Below are positions 23,001-34,600 of a DNA stretch of 64,000 nt, piece after piece. The DNA lies in the NCBI RefSeq assembly GCF_963678975.1, contig NC_089277.1, positions 24,130,672 through 24,194,671 on the forward strand, in the 5' to 3' direction. Numbering within the stretch: the first letter of the stretch is position 1; each line of letters starts with the position of its first letter. A program made the translations under genes and the position numbers. Source of the DNA: Dysidea avara. Taxonomy: Eukaryota > Porifera > Demospongiae > Dictyoceratida > Dysideidae. The notes beneath the pieces are model-generated. The model made no database searches. It was not told the origin of the DNA and saw only the letters and a list, made by a program, of their open reading frames with translations.

Positions 23001-24642
23001 GATTGGCTTTCCCACTGGGTGATATTTTTCTCATTAGAAATAAAACAGTCACTACATGCTGCAAGGAAACAGGAGCTAAGTAAGCATATGTACATCATCA
23101 TGCAGGAATATGTGAGGAAATACATCCTAGCCAACTGCAGCAGTTAGCCACTTTGTACACTAAATAAGCTGCCTCAGGAGGACCTGTAACTACTTGTCAA
23201 AGATTACTCATAAATCATATGCAAAATAAGGGCAACAGCACAATACATCAAAAGGTGTGTAAAAGTTTCATAGTTAGCTATTATTAAAAAGAAAAACTTG
23301 GAAGTACTGGTATGCCTCCTTTCAGGTCATCTCTCTATACCTTAGTAGTGAATTATACGTAGATGGAAATGATAGTTATTTCTTTTCTATATGACACTAT
23401 AGGTACTGCTGATTGCATTATCAATAATTTTATGGCTTGCATAGCCATAACAGAATAGCCAACACACCTTACAGTTGCACACTATTCATTTGAGTCAGTA
23501 TATGGAAAATGATGCAGGTGTTACAAGAAATTAAAATAACTTTAAAGGAGATAGCTGGGAGGTTCCTTGACACGTAGCTTGACTGAAGGTGAAGAGAGTG
23601 CAGAGCAACCTCTCTAGCTTGGGATGGCTGCCCCCTTGATTAAATGGGCACTACACATGTGTTTGGCTTTATTATGTAGTTATATGTCCATGTTGCTTAT
23701 TTATTGTAATTTGAGTGGAATGAGGGAAAGTGTACTTTTATTTTCATGCTGTACCTTTGTACACTTCAACACACCAGGTGTGGCTGGTGTGCTGTATTTC
23801 TTTTAACAGTGCTGTATTTACTAAGATGTGTACATTATTTTCCCTTTGATCCCAATACATCTAGCACAGGAAAAGCACTTACTGTGGCTAACAAGTTGAC
23901 CAATTCCAACAAAATCACCCCAGACATTCCTTTGTAACTCAGTAATGCATAGGAAGTAATTCACTCGCCATGTAGGTGTGTTGTATTAATTAAAACAAGT
24001 TGACAAGTTGGCCAATTCCACGAATCCTTTAATTCCTTTTACCAGACCATTGTAATTCAGAAGCCATTCAACATAGCACCATTAATGACATAACAGAGGC
24101 CGTGATGCGTTGCAAGTCAAGTGAGCTCAGAGAATTATATTTATCTATAAAGCTAGCTATATGCTGAGCTTAGTGTCTGAAGACTAACACAATACTTGGC
24201 AGTTGGTTGACAGCTAGCTACTAACACCACTACTTTTTTTGCAGTACACTATTCCGGGATAACGCACTGGAGAGCAGCTGTTACCCTATGCTGTTACTTA
24301 GTACGATATTCAACATCACGTGATCTCGGTTTATCACACTGGGATAATCAGATACAGTGTAAAGCGCCGCCACGTAGCTCTATATACGTTTGTGCAACAT
24401 TTAATAAGCACTGAATAAAATGAAAAGTAAATCTGCAATTATTGTTATGCATTTTCTCGGAGTTAATCGTCGCCGGATAGCTATAGGCTTCATCCTTGCT
24501 AACAGTCTCACCTCGACGTCAGCCATGCGAACCGCCTGCTATTTGACCCCCTTCACAATCGTGCTTTAAAGAGCTAGTAAGTAGCTATAACTACATGCAA
24601 ATCAACATACATAACTTTGTTGTTGATCTTCCTTGTCGCCAT
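14036..24642 (-). CDS. SLC35F1/F2-like solute carrier, paralog 1 (7 exons, 365 aa)
   Basis: This is a multi-pass drug/metabolite-transporter superfamily protein of the SLC35F1/F2 group. Exons (gene order): 24611-24642, 19620-19914, 16485-16653, 15963-16122, 15141-15193, 14882-15036, 14036-14269. Together they give 1098 nt in one frame with GT-AG introns. About ten hydrophobic segments are seen. TM1 (ILITGQLLALLWTGFGVF) matches the GQvLSLL signature of human SLC35F1. ANWWKFLILGIADVQGAYLQ is the family TM3 motif, followed by YTTVT. MAMLGFSGTLLASIQL and VINLSTLTTNVYSMMFAVYL are the later conserved helices. The tail ends SSERESLIGVSS, an acidic di-leucine-type sorting signal. NHT in the TM1-TM2 loop is a glycosylation sequon. 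Human SLC35F2 takes up the drug YM155 and has been reported to move queuine/queuosine; the substrate here is unknown. Exon 1 (MATRKINNKV) is placed by phase and paralogy. Confidence 0.85.
17749..18485. repeat. GC-rich hairpin repeat interrupted by a hAT-like element (intron 2 end of gene 1)
   Basis: The left arm (AGTTATACAATGGCCACGAG, then TGCTCTGCCT) is the complement of the right arm ending ATAACT at 18485. The tip at about 17790-17825 holds GCCTGAGGGCCGTCAGGC, a perfect-looking stem. The element was split by the 17834-18448 insertion. Similar small hairpins with GC-rich tips lie at 44255-44378 and 46392-46521. Confidence 0.6.
17834..18448. mobile_element. hAT-like element, 615 bp, TATCGGTGCAAC ends
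   Basis: The ends TAGAGTTGCACCGATAATCGG and CGATATGCATATTTTCACTT-side complement (…TATCGGTGCAACACTA) are inverted copies. The 8-bp duplication GTTTATAC is exact at 17826-17833 and 18449-18456. The interior has repeated ATCGG(T/C) words and no transposase frame. It is inserted inside another hairpin repeat. Confidence 0.85.
18497..19196. repeat. Foldback repeat with CACCTAATAGGTGG ends
   Basis: CACCTAATAGGTGG at 18500-18513 is matched by its inverted copy at 19179-19192. Similarity continues inward (a CGATTGTGGG word in each arm, about 18567 and 19120). The terminal word is itself palindromic. It directly abuts the hairpin ending at 18485 and lies in intron 2 of gene 1, with no coding content. 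Confidence 0.5.
19238..19411. repeat. Two tandem hairpin-rich units (CAAAACCGYARCCAGTGC)
   Basis: The motif CAAAACCG followed by (T/C)A(G/A)CCAGTGC starts two adjacent units at about 19238 and 19317. Each contains self-complementary words such as AGTGCAATA/TATTGCACT and GCATTATAATGC. It is a secondary-structure-prone, probably transposon-derived repeat in intron 2 of gene 1. Confidence 0.5.
20411..21259. mobile_element. ~850-bp foldback element with >100-bp inverted arms, itself carrying a small insertion
   Basis: GCTAGGATTCTTCAGTAG at 20411-20428 is the exact complement of 21242-21259. Beyond a small interruption the arms continue as repeated GGAAATGG words, then CATATAAATGTACCCTAGAG and AGTGGCCAC on the left, mirrored at about 21120-21240. 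The left arm is split by a smaller inverted repeat at about 20429-20510. The element lies in intron 1 of gene 1. Confidence 0.75.
20429..20510. mobile_element. Miniature ~80-bp foldback nested in the arm of a larger element
   Basis: ATAAACA... at the left and TGTTTAT at the right bracket an inverted pair AAATGATGTAATAA / TTACATCATT. It splits an inverted arm that is continuous on the other side (21225-21245), so it is a later insertion. One of the smallest hairpin elements in the window. Confidence 0.55.
21890..22483 (+). pseudogene. Disabled coding remnant of unknown family (+ strand)
   Basis: The sequence starts ATG TCT GAC and reads MSDNQPIDDHQPDNV before a frameshift, then ESQAADDGYTPKLTDSYQEK in another frame, then a stop. 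Further on (about 22308-22483) the frame reads FQSVFTECIEKMKNISEG and ends VNVWQLYM with a stop. The composition is protein-like but frames change and stops intervene, so it is a broken gene or retrocopy. I do not recognise the family. It lies within intron 1 of transporter gene 1, on the opposite strand. Confidence 0.35.
22585..23064 (-). pseudogene. Disabled coding remnant of unknown family (- strand)
   Basis: The - strand frame 23064-22801 stops at TGA and then continues in the same frame through CPQPGCRGCEDD and INFIVSADGFMMVWLKDG, ending PWLEVTLLYYY and a stop near 22585. A second frame over 22690-22820 reads MPSQDDIALAQQYQSFIPNY, also protein-like. This suggests a frameshifted ancestral coding sequence with a Cys-rich patch. 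No family was recognised. With the + strand remnant just to the left it may form the two halves of one decayed transposon. Confidence 0.35.
23885..24062. repeat. Short diverged tandem duplication (~110-bp period)
   Basis: ACAAGTTGACCAATTCCA at about 23890 recurs as ACAAGTTGGCCAATTCCA at about 23998, each followed by a similar CC.GACATTCCTTTGTAA-type stretch. It lies in intron 1 of gene 1 and no function is evident. Confidence 0.4.
24611..24642 (-). CDS. Coding exon 1 of transporter paralog 1
   Basis: This is a 32-nt exon: ATG, ten codons (MATRKINNKV) and two bases that join the single base opening exon 2 to make Ile. The donor is GTATGT. The counterparts at 42213-42250 and 59365-59402 have the same phase, the same GTATGT donor and similar residues, and the sequence just upstream of the ATG is alignable with that of paralog 2. 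That agreement in three copies is the main support. Confidence 0.75.
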
Positions 24643-24730
24643 TGATCAGTCAATACTTTCAAAATCTATTGATTCAGTAGAACTGTTTTGTAGAGCCCTG
24701 GAACACTCACTGAACTGTAGACAATCAGAG
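24643..24730 (-). promoter_or_regulatory. 5' flank of paralog 1, alignable with that of paralog 2
   Basis: The sequence immediately upstream of the predicted ATG shares words with 42251-42345 upstream of paralog 2, notably the CCCTGGAAC block and its neighbourhood, in the same order and distance. This is expected if the duplications included the promoter or 5' UTR. No TATA box is convincingly placed. Confidence 0.4.
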
Positions 24731-25054
24731 AATGCCTCTCATTACACACGTCGAGACACGTATAGCTAGCTACATGTGCATGGTTTCATAAACACTCTTA
24801 ATATAGCTGCTACGTAGCTACTGTATACCTACAAGGTTTGACAATGATATATAGATAATATTTCAGAGTTTCACTAAAGAGGAATCGAAGCTAGATCTGT
24901 ACACACACAAGTAGCTATGCAGTCCATACCAGCCGGCTATACATAATACAAGTACACGGAAAAATTTGGAGTTTTTAACTAGAGTAGGGACCCAGCACAT
25001 TGATAAAAAGTACTGAAACAAGCTGGAGTAGTGCACGATATTAAATCACAGTAA

Positions 25055-25513
25055 GGCCCCTATTCGGTGATTATTAGTTTCTCATCCAGCCTTTCTAATT
25101 ATTATGATGCGGGCGGGAGGGTAGACTATTACCATTATGCCATTATTTTATAATATTAATACACTGATGTATAGACCTTGTCCAAATTGTCTTTCTTTCT
25201 TACTACAAACATTTCCTTCACCAGCTGATTCTACTTTTCGTGATCGCCAACTGCTTTTCGACAGTCAACTGAAAGCCTGCTTTGATGAAGTCGATAGAGC
25301 ACGATTGCAACTGGCACTGCAGCAATTTGCTAAGGAAAACAACAGTTCTCCTGGTGATATATAGCGCATTGTAGCGTTCATCAACAAAAATTAAAACAGT
25401 TTGGTATCACGTGTTCTTCTGAGCATGCGCAGAGTAAATAATGGCTTACCATGCGGTAGCTTAAGAAGGATGCGGGCGGTGGATGAGAAACTAATAATCA
25501 CCAAATAGGGGCC
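25055..25513. mobile_element. PIF/Harbinger-like MITE, 459 bp, TAA target duplication, with captured exon
   Basis: The ends are GGCCCCTATTCGGTGATTAT and the complement of ATAATCACCAAATAGGGGCC. TAA flanks both sides (25052-25054 and 25514-25516). The arms continue to TTAGTTTCTCATCC and the shared family word GCGGGCGG. Inside lies an exon-like segment (25225-25364). It belongs to the same family as 9759-10150 and 61321-62471. Confidence 0.8.
25225..25364 (+). pseudogene. Probable captured 3' exon inside the MITE
   Basis: A pyrimidine-rich tract and CACCAG acceptor precede an open stretch encoding ADSTFRDRQLLFDSQLKACF then DEVDRARLQLALQQFAKEN and a TAG stop at 25362-25364. The residues look like genuine amphipathic helical protein (charged, Leu-rich heptads) and not repeat translation. 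A terminal exon caught with its acceptor between MITE arms would look like this. It could instead be a remnant of the element's own second protein. I do not recognise the donor gene. Confidence 0.4.
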
Positions 25514-25674
25514 TAACAATAAGAACCCGTATATCAAACCAGCAAAAAGAACATGAACCACCTCAGTACAAACCTTGTCTATGCTCAAGTTTAATACAGG
25601 TGTTTAATTTTCATAGGCTGACTGCTTTTACCACTAAAAGGATTTGCTCGTGTAGGTGCATACGGACAAACATA

Positions 25675-25695
25675 GGTAGGTAGGTAGGTAGATAG

Positions 25696-25747
<52 letters not shown>

Positions 25748-25761
25748 ACACGCACACGCAC

Positions 25762-25799
<38 letters not shown>

Positions 25800-25812
25800 C
25801 ACACACACACAC
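25675..25812. repeat. Microsatellite: (TAGG)n then (CA)n with CG interruptions
   Basis: TAGG units at about 25675-25695 pass into long CA/CACG runs up to about 25812. Cys/Val-only reading frames over it are artefacts. Confidence 0.95.
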
Positions 25813-28606
25813 AGAGCTACTGGTGGCCTTTAGTTATGACGCCACTATTGTGTTGTATTTGTCACTACTGTGACATATTGAGTTGATTTGGGGATCGTGC
25901 CTTCACCACCTAATAGTCTCACCAGGGGGCTGTCACATTGGTGTGTGTACTTGGTTGTATGTGACGCGGTCCTAGTAATAATAATAATAATAATAACATA
26001 CTTCATGATCAGAAATATGTACATCATTAAGTGACCACAGGTAACATATACCATTATGTAACACTTAGACACCTCAGATAAAAGGAATTCCAGAGGATAT
26101 ATGCATTTACCATGTATACCTCTTTACAGGGAAACATCTAAATATACATTGAAATGTATCCCGGGAAAGTGGTTGCACTTCTAAAAGAGCAACCTACTTT
26201 CATCAAAGCAAACATGGTCTTTATGCGGATGAGGTAGTGGTACCGCCCTCTGTTTGTTCTATACAAACTCAGACCAAAATCAATAGTGAGAATAAATTAA
26301 TGATCATGTGATGATTACACAAATTGAAGTGTTTAAAGCACTCAAATGAAGGCGTTTCAGTATCCTCGCTGTTCTACAAGTTGGGAAATGTTACTTAAGG
26401 TGAGAACCAGTACTCCAGTAGTGTTACAGTATGTAAGCATTTAAAATTTTACTGAAGGTAGCAATAGCTATGTACGTAAGACTGGTTTTTATTCAGAAAT
26501 TCATCATTAACTACATATAGCTATTTCATATATATACTATTTAAAAGTACGTTATACTCAGGAACTTAATATGGATACGTATAATTATAAAAATTTATCA
26601 CATGTTATTATACTACGTATGTTATATAAGGTTTTTATGATGATGCTCAGAATTTTGGTATTAGGCCATTATTATTGTATTGCTTGCAAATTACATGATG
26701 TGAGCAGGATTATTAATTATACACTTGGCTGCCTATTTGAGCACATTCTTTATGATTAAGATTCAGGAAACGCTGCCTGCCCACCATTCATTTACATACA
26801 TATAGTCATGAAACTGCAGATACAATAAACACATATATTATTAAATCTAAAGCCATAAAATTAGTTATCTTGGGCTCATTTAAAATGAAATATTTCCACA
26901 CTACCACTTGTACGATTGTTCTATTACTTCTAGTTTTGCATGCTATAAATGACTACTCTATTAGAGTAACTAGATTTTGAAAAGTGCTAGACTGTGCACC
27001 GACACTGCACCCTGTTGATCAAGAATGGAGAGACTCCAACCCTTTAGTTACCGCTTTACATAATAAATACATTTACCTTAACACTTGGTCATTTTGTGCC
27101 TTCCTCTATTTTAATGGTGCATCCACGTGATCTGTAATCAAATAATTAAAATTTGGTGCGACTACCTAAAAATTGATGTCACGGTGATGGGAAACAAGGA
27201 ATAAAATAATGATGGCCTTATAATAGATACACATTTGAATGATCAAAGGAATTTTTATAACTGAATGTCCACTTCAGCCACAATATTTTAGATCAATTAA
27301 ATTAAGTATACTTAGGCCTCAGGGAATTAGCTATGCTTCTAATTTTAATTTATCACTGCTCTATTTCAAAATTCTTCAAAACGACTTACATTATGCTTTT
27401 ATTATTCCCAAAGCATACTCATTACTACAAATAATTTTCTTAACTTTGTCCAACATTAGCAAAACCCTTAGGCAGCAAAAATGCTGTTTTATTAGACAAG
27501 GAACCTAGATATTTAGCTTTCAAGATACTTAGTAGGTATTGCAGAGTGGTAAAGAGTTGTTTCTCTGACTACCTATTAGAGTATACATGCATTGCTGTAT
27601 ATATCTTGATCTTAATATTGCATACATTTTGCCAATAATGTTCAAAAATAGTTTAATTTATTCTTTTAGCCTATCATTCCCAAAATTCTTGAGGAAAAAT
27701 TCCCTGAGGCCGAAAGTATATTGAAGTCAAGGTGCATATAGATAGTTGTTATGATATTAGATGTTTAATGCGTAGAGTTTTATTCTAATGGAACTTTACC
27801 ACACGCTTGCATGATGTCTTGATCATGAGTTACTAGCATAGCTAGCAAACATCTGTATATTATTGCCCAGTGAGGCTGTGCAAAGTTCCAGATCAACACA
27901 AACCAATTAATGGCTAACTAATTCGTTGGTTCCATGTGATAAAGTTGAGCATCATTATAATGTGAGTACAACATCTTATAATCTGTTCCATGTACCTGTA
28001 CTATATTTCTATACTTAACAATTTCTCACAATCTCATTACTATTATATAAAAAGTGTTGTGAAACCTTACTGGATAAACTGATTAACTGGTCAGTTATCA
28101 GTCATTTTTGCATAGCTGAATAACCAATATCTAAGGAATTCACTCAGAAATGTACGTTTTGGGTACTTCTATCATGCTTCAACGTCCTTGACATTGATAA
28201 TATGTGACACTTTTAGTGTATCATATGGATTCCGCTATAGGTATAATCAATCTTGGTGTCTATTCTTTGGCCACTATATACACACACTGTATTACAAAAT
28301 TTTAAGGGTATATAGCTTACATGTTAGGTGCAGTATAAATCATTGCAGGAAGTTTCATTTGATTCAGTTAACTGGATAGCCAACAGTTATGATCTGCTCA
28401 ATTACCAGTTATGATATTCTGTCCAGTTTCACAACTCTAATAATTATATATGCTAGTACTTATGGAATTTTGGGTTCCAATTAGCTCAGCAAAATAAGGT
28501 TGTGTAACATGTTCATTTCTTGGTCTAGTAAAAAGTAATTATAATTTAAAAGCAAATAAAAATATAGTTGCAATTACAATTTCTCACTATACAGAAATTT
28601 TGTGAT
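25813..28606. other. Intergenic between transporter genes 1 and 2
   Basis: No gene is recognised between the 5' end of gene 1 and the 3' end of gene 2. It contains an ATA/ATT run at about 25975-25995 and two copies of the dispersed palindromic motif (26951-26978, with an exact CTCTATTAGAG core, and 27567-27585). Short open frames here show no family resemblance. Confidence 0.4.
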
Positions 28607-31600
28607 TTAGCTACTAATTCCAATCAAAGATTTTCTTTCACTAAAATCATCATTGTGTATATCATCTATTTTATCATGTGTAGGACAACACCTCCACTCA
28701 CAGAATAGTGAGTGTCCATAGTTGTACCAGTAGCTAATACTGAACACTGACTGGTCTGTACCTCCTTCAGGTACTGATATAATATTGTATAGGATCAGTC
28801 CAAACATGATCACCACAAATCCTCCAATGTAGAATACTGAGAACTGTATAGCATGTAGAAGTAAAAGTCACAATACCAGAACAACCTAATATATGACACT
28901 ACATATATTATATGTACTAACCTTGTTTCCAAATAAGAAAATAGCAAACAACAAGCTGTAGACATTTGAGGTGAGAGTAGAGAGATTGATGACCATCGAT
29001 GATGAGAAAATGAGGACAGGTGGTAGCAAAAAGTAGTAGCCAATGTTACAGACATTGTACCCCAAAAAGTAGAGAACTGTAATGAAAGAAAGCTTAGCAG
29101 CCACCTCCTTAATAAGAGCACATTATAGTAACACAATACAAATAGTGTGTACTACATGATGTCATTAACAAAACTGCATATTTATTATTAAAACCATCTT
29201 TTTATTGTCATGATAGATATGTAGCTCTTTTGTAATAACAGATGGATGAGGCTGTTGATGGGAGATGGACTGACCAGTTAGAAAATCTTTAAGAGTGAGT
29301 CATAGCCCCTCAAAGGTGTATATAGCCATTTTAGTTTTATAATGTCTCAATTTCACTTGTAGAGGTAAACTAATTTAACTTTAATATCTCCTTGATAGCT
29401 AAAAACAGTGTTAGTTAGCTAACAGCAGTTTGACCATATATGTGCATGCTAAGCACAAAGCTGGTCTTGGGAGTGTACTGTATATGTGACTAGATCTGGG
29501 AAAACTGGTCTTATTGCCCATGTCAGCAGATTAGATTTTTCACTAAGAATACAAAGCTACACGAATAAACTATATACATGTAATTTCACAATCAAAATCA
29601 GCTAAGGCTTGAGTGGTCTGCTTTTGCTGGCTGCGTTTGCCATAACCAATGGAAATCTGGACATGCAGCATGTAGCCTTTGTGGAGCTCTGCATGGTCAA
29701 CCAGGAAATGGCTGTATGTAGCTGTACAGCTCTGTGGTGTTGAATAATGACCTGTGCTGTAAATTTCCTTTCTTGAGACCTGAATGGCTCATAACTTGGC
29801 CTAATTCATCCCTATATGCCTTCCTGTTCAATTCTTAAATGGCTACCCCTTTTGGAGCTTGCCTGATACAGTGAACCTTGGTTTTACAACTACATATCTA
29901 AAATGGCGAGAAACTTAGCTGTTGGCTACTTGTACAGTGGACGCTCTGGAAGGTAAGGAATTGGTGTAAAATGTGTGAAATTTAGTACACATAGCTTCAA
30001 CCATTGGCAAGCTACAACACACTTAAATAGGCAATAAGACCGGTTTTCCCAGACTGGGTCACATATAGCATTAACTACACGTAATATACTATACTAGTGC
30101 AAGAGAGCCTCTGATAGTTGGAGGCACTGTGTTTGGTATAATACAAAATACACAAGCCATTAAGAGAGGTTCAACCATATAGATTTAAACTGCCCCTTTC
30201 ACTGTCTTCAGACAGGTGAAGTGCATTGACCACATCTGGAAAGTATACTAATCTTTTAGTAGCTTTTCAACTCCACTCCTTGACCAGATCAAGAGGACTT
30301 ACCCCTTAGGCAATTGAGGGTACCCTTAGCCATTTTTGTATACAATACAATGTATGCCAAGTGCCATACCTGTTCGAAGATCCCAATTTATTTCAACTAG
30401 AGATTTGCGATCCAAAAAGTACCTATAACATAATTATGCACATGGCTATACATGCTCGCAGTATTCATTTTAAAAGTTCACTGTTCACTGAATTCATAAT
30501 GCATACATGTATTATCAAGGCACATGGTAGTGTGTTGTGCAGCCAAAAAAGCCAGCGCACCTCACTGTGTAGGCTTTAGTCGATTATGCCAGCACTTTTT
30601 TGGTATGATATGTAGGCAAAAGCATCAAGCATAATGCTGGCATAATACTAGCAGAATAGGGAACATTTCAAGCATAATAACCCTGGTGTTCATTATTTTG
30701 GAGAAACTCATCCGCAAATAATAAAGTTACAACCATTGCAATCTCTATCAATGGTAAAAATGAAAAGTATAACTGTTGTGGTGATTGCTAAAAGTTATAT
30801 TTCCAAGGTAAAGTTACCAGCATTGTTTTATTTAAGTTTGAATTGCACATCTTGTCGAGTGAAAAATAATCCATGATGAAATTTTGTGACTTGTGTAACA
30901 AATCGGAAAAGGAAAAACACAAAAATGAGCATAGTATGCTAATTTCACTGAAAATTCCAAAAAGCATAATGGGTAACAGAGAGTGCAGCTATGTTACAAA
31001 TGATCCTTTAGAGAGGTAAGCTATAAGCAATTCACTCTGTTGAGAGATAAGATATGTTACGCTTCATTACAATTCACCCAGTATATTAAGTCATTCTGTA
31101 GAGTGTTCAGCTACATCAATAGTCACCCAATAGAAAGTTCAGCTACAGTACATGTCACCAAGAGTAACTCTTGATGTTGCCCTGTAGACCATTCAGCAAT
31201 TTACAATTAAGTCACCCTGTAGACAGGCCACCATGTAGATAGTTCAGCTACACTGACACAAGTCACCCTGAGAGAGTTGAGCTACATACAAGTTACCTTG
31301 TAGAAAATTCAGTCACATACAAACAAGTCATCCTGTAGAGAGTTAAACTACAAATAAGTCATCCAGTAGAAATTAACGTTCAGCTATTTAACAAACAACT
31401 CTGTAGTACATTTAGTTACATCAGTAATTATTGCAATGCTTGTATTTAATGTACTATTTCCATGTCAGTCCTGTATATTTGGCACATATGCATAGTCAAA
31501 TGTGTCCGAAATATTTGTAATTGTGTGTTTTGAGCATCTCAGTGCAGTGATTGTTAAGTTTAGTATATAAACTACAAAATTGTACATACATACATCAGTA

Positions 31601-34600
31601 TAAACTATAGTGCTGGGTGATATAGATTTTTCTTATGTCATATGTCATGGCAAAATTTATTCACAATATGAACATAAGATTATGTCACGATATATACCAA
31701 TATTTTAACTTGATGTTTGTTTATTTTTTCAGATGATTTTCTACTACACTGTACACAAAACACAGGAATAAGATCATTAATTAACTAATACATCATTATG
31801 CACTTATACAGCTAGTTAAAATGAGAATTAAATGAAAATAATGTTGATTTGCATGGAAATTTACCATACTTAGTTTTCTGATTCATCTACAACTTAATCT
31901 CCAATACCTTTATCATCTTGATCTATTATGATATTTAGAGATTATCAGTTTACAATCACTACATGTGCAAAGCACATGCAAGCTAGGAGGGACATGCTCC
32001 CCAGGAGATTTTTTTAAAACAGATGCTTTGAATGGCATCTGGAGGCTTTTTTACATATACAGTCTCTTTCCTTTTTAATACCAAAATAGCTTAGACCAAG
32101 CTGTATAATTAGAGTAATGGTTATATATTCTACTGACTGTTCTATTAGAGTATCGCACTGACTGCTTTATTAGAGTATTTTGATCGTTCTACAAATTCAA
32201 GTAGCTGAAAATTGGTGCTGGTTAATCACAGTGGCTCTTTGAACTATTATTCTTCACACTGGCCTACTGCTTCCTACATGTCCCAACCGTTGCATACAGA
32301 TCTAAGTAGATAGCGCCTACAAAATACCCAACAGTATGCCACACTGTTGACGTGGGTGTAGCAGGAGTAATGGCAAAACTGGAGATGCCACCTTACGAGC
32401 TCACATTGTACTGCTTAGATCACGTCGTGATATAACTTCTAGCTATTGTATCATGATATAAAAAATTATGTCATGATACATGTATGTCGTATGTTGGCTA
32501 TATCGCCCAGCACTAAAACTACAAATGTAGTCACTCTTTGAGATGTGTAGTAATGAAAGGCAAGTAAAAAAACCCATCCAAAACTGGCCTTAGGCCAGCT
32601 TAGGGGTTTGCAATTTTTAAAAAAAGTTATATTTTACCGAACAGTAGTTGAGGAAGTACAGTAGTTGATGTGAGTTGGTGCACCAGAGTATAGAAACAAG
32701 GCCAGGGTGAAAAAAGTTGTGAAATAAAAGGTGGCAACAAAGAAAACCCTGTGATGGTAGGGTAATGCCAAAAATTTTGATAATACAACTATTTATGGAA
32801 ATTTTGTGTCAAAGTATAATGAAACTTAGAGGAGGCACTCATCTGAATTGTTATTAAAATTTTTGCCATTAGCCTATCATCACAACCATTTCTTGGCCAC
32901 CACTTTTGATTTCACACCTTTTTTTACCCTGGATTTTTTAGAGGCCTTGCCCTTTTTACAGCTTGGCTGTTATTGTATAAATTAAATTTCCTGCACAGCT
33001 AGCCCAATTGTCTTCTATTAATTGTGACTGTTTTAACAAAAGCCCTCATAGCTATAATACAGTAGTTTACACTTCTAAATTTCTTTTTATTGTCTTAACA
33101 TTATGTACAGTGTCCAAAGAATGGGCTTCAGCAATGGTGAGGAAATTGATTTGTACAGGAAGTATACTGAAAATAAATTACAGACGCTTGTCATAACGTC
33201 TGTATGCATTGATCAACAGATTCAGATTAAAATGTTTAGCATGAATAAAGTCATCCAACGTAATAGTTGTAACCCTGTAGACAAGTGTGCATACGAGTAT
33301 AATGTTTTTAAACGAACAAACAACAACGATCTTGTTTCTGTCTACTGTATCATAAACAAATGCACATGACATGCACACCATTGGGGCTGCAGAAACAAAA
33401 CAAAGATACTGTATTCAAGCTCTCCACGAGAAGGTGAACAAGATGGCGCATAAGTTGACACTTTCCTCCCTGAGCAATAGCTCAATTAAAACTTGAATTT
33501 CTTTCCTTGTAGTATGCATAATTTCATCATTATTTCATTAATACTTATCTATAAAAGTATGCTTGTGCGAACTATGTGGATTATTACTGAGATGGTCACA
33601 ATTATATGACTCAGTGTGAGAGTGCCTAGAATTCTTGGGAGGCTCATATTACAGGGTGAATCCAGGGGGTTTCTACTAAAATTGATTTTATATTGATTGT
33701 AAAGGTACTAAATACTCTAATGGAACAGTCTATTAAAGCTACTTAGTAACTAGAATCGTATCTTAAGAGTGTTTGAGACCTACATTTTTCCTGGGGGCAT
33801 GCTCCCAGACCCTTCAGACTTCTCATACTGTAGCTCCACCTCTTACCTGTTTATCCTGCTCCTGATACCATGCCAGCAGAAACAAGCATACATCAATCAC
33901 AGCCTTTCATACATCAGTAAATCCTAATGCATGTTTAAATGTCAGTGAAATTGTTACCAGATTCAATCTCAAAATCAAAAATTTTCTGAAGAAGCATGCC
34001 CCTGACATGCAACAAAAAATTAGAAATCTGTTGCCAAAATTCCTGGAGCCACTCTTGTATTAAGGCAGGAACTTCAACTGGTGTGAGCTTCAGTGGTGTC
34101 TAACATGCTAAACCCAGTTTTGTAGATTGCAATATATTATATAGAGAACATTTTTGTGTCTTCACACACAGTTTGTCACATGTACTTGACACATTGTACC
34201 ACCATCTTTTAGGCTAGTGGCATTCCATTTCCACTTAACTATCAAATAAACTGTGTGTACTTTTACCTAAAACACACAATTATGCTACTAAAATGGTATG
34301 CAAATAACTGTGTTGCAGCTCAAGACCACTAGAACAAACCAATTGTGTAACAGTACACTCAGAAGCATGTGTCTTACAGATGCTACCACCCATAATAACA
34401 ACAGCTGCAACTGACTTCTCAGCATTGCAGTTTCCTCAACTGAAGCGAACTATTTTAACTGAATACTGACATTTAAATTGCTTGAATAGCATGGGACAGG
34501 CTAGAATGATGCTCTCCAAGCAGAAACTCTATGCAGTCATGTATAAGCACCAACATGCATAATAAATTTCACAAAATAAATAATTCCTCTGAAAATTATG

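Noticed and set aside
24412-24527. - strand frame starting MADVE with a good AG|GTGAGA donor, considered as first exon of transporter gene 1
   Set aside because: The exon would end in phase 0 and cannot join exon 2, which needs two preceding bases; the nearby 24611-24642 exon fits phase and is shared with the other two paralogs.
25591-25812. Cys/Val-rich frames, resembling small Cys-rich proteins
   Set aside because: They are translations of a CA microsatellite.
31000-31425. Regular repeats considered as a CRISPR array
   Set aside because: Units are degenerate, spacers are not unique fixed-length sequences, and the genome is eukaryotic.
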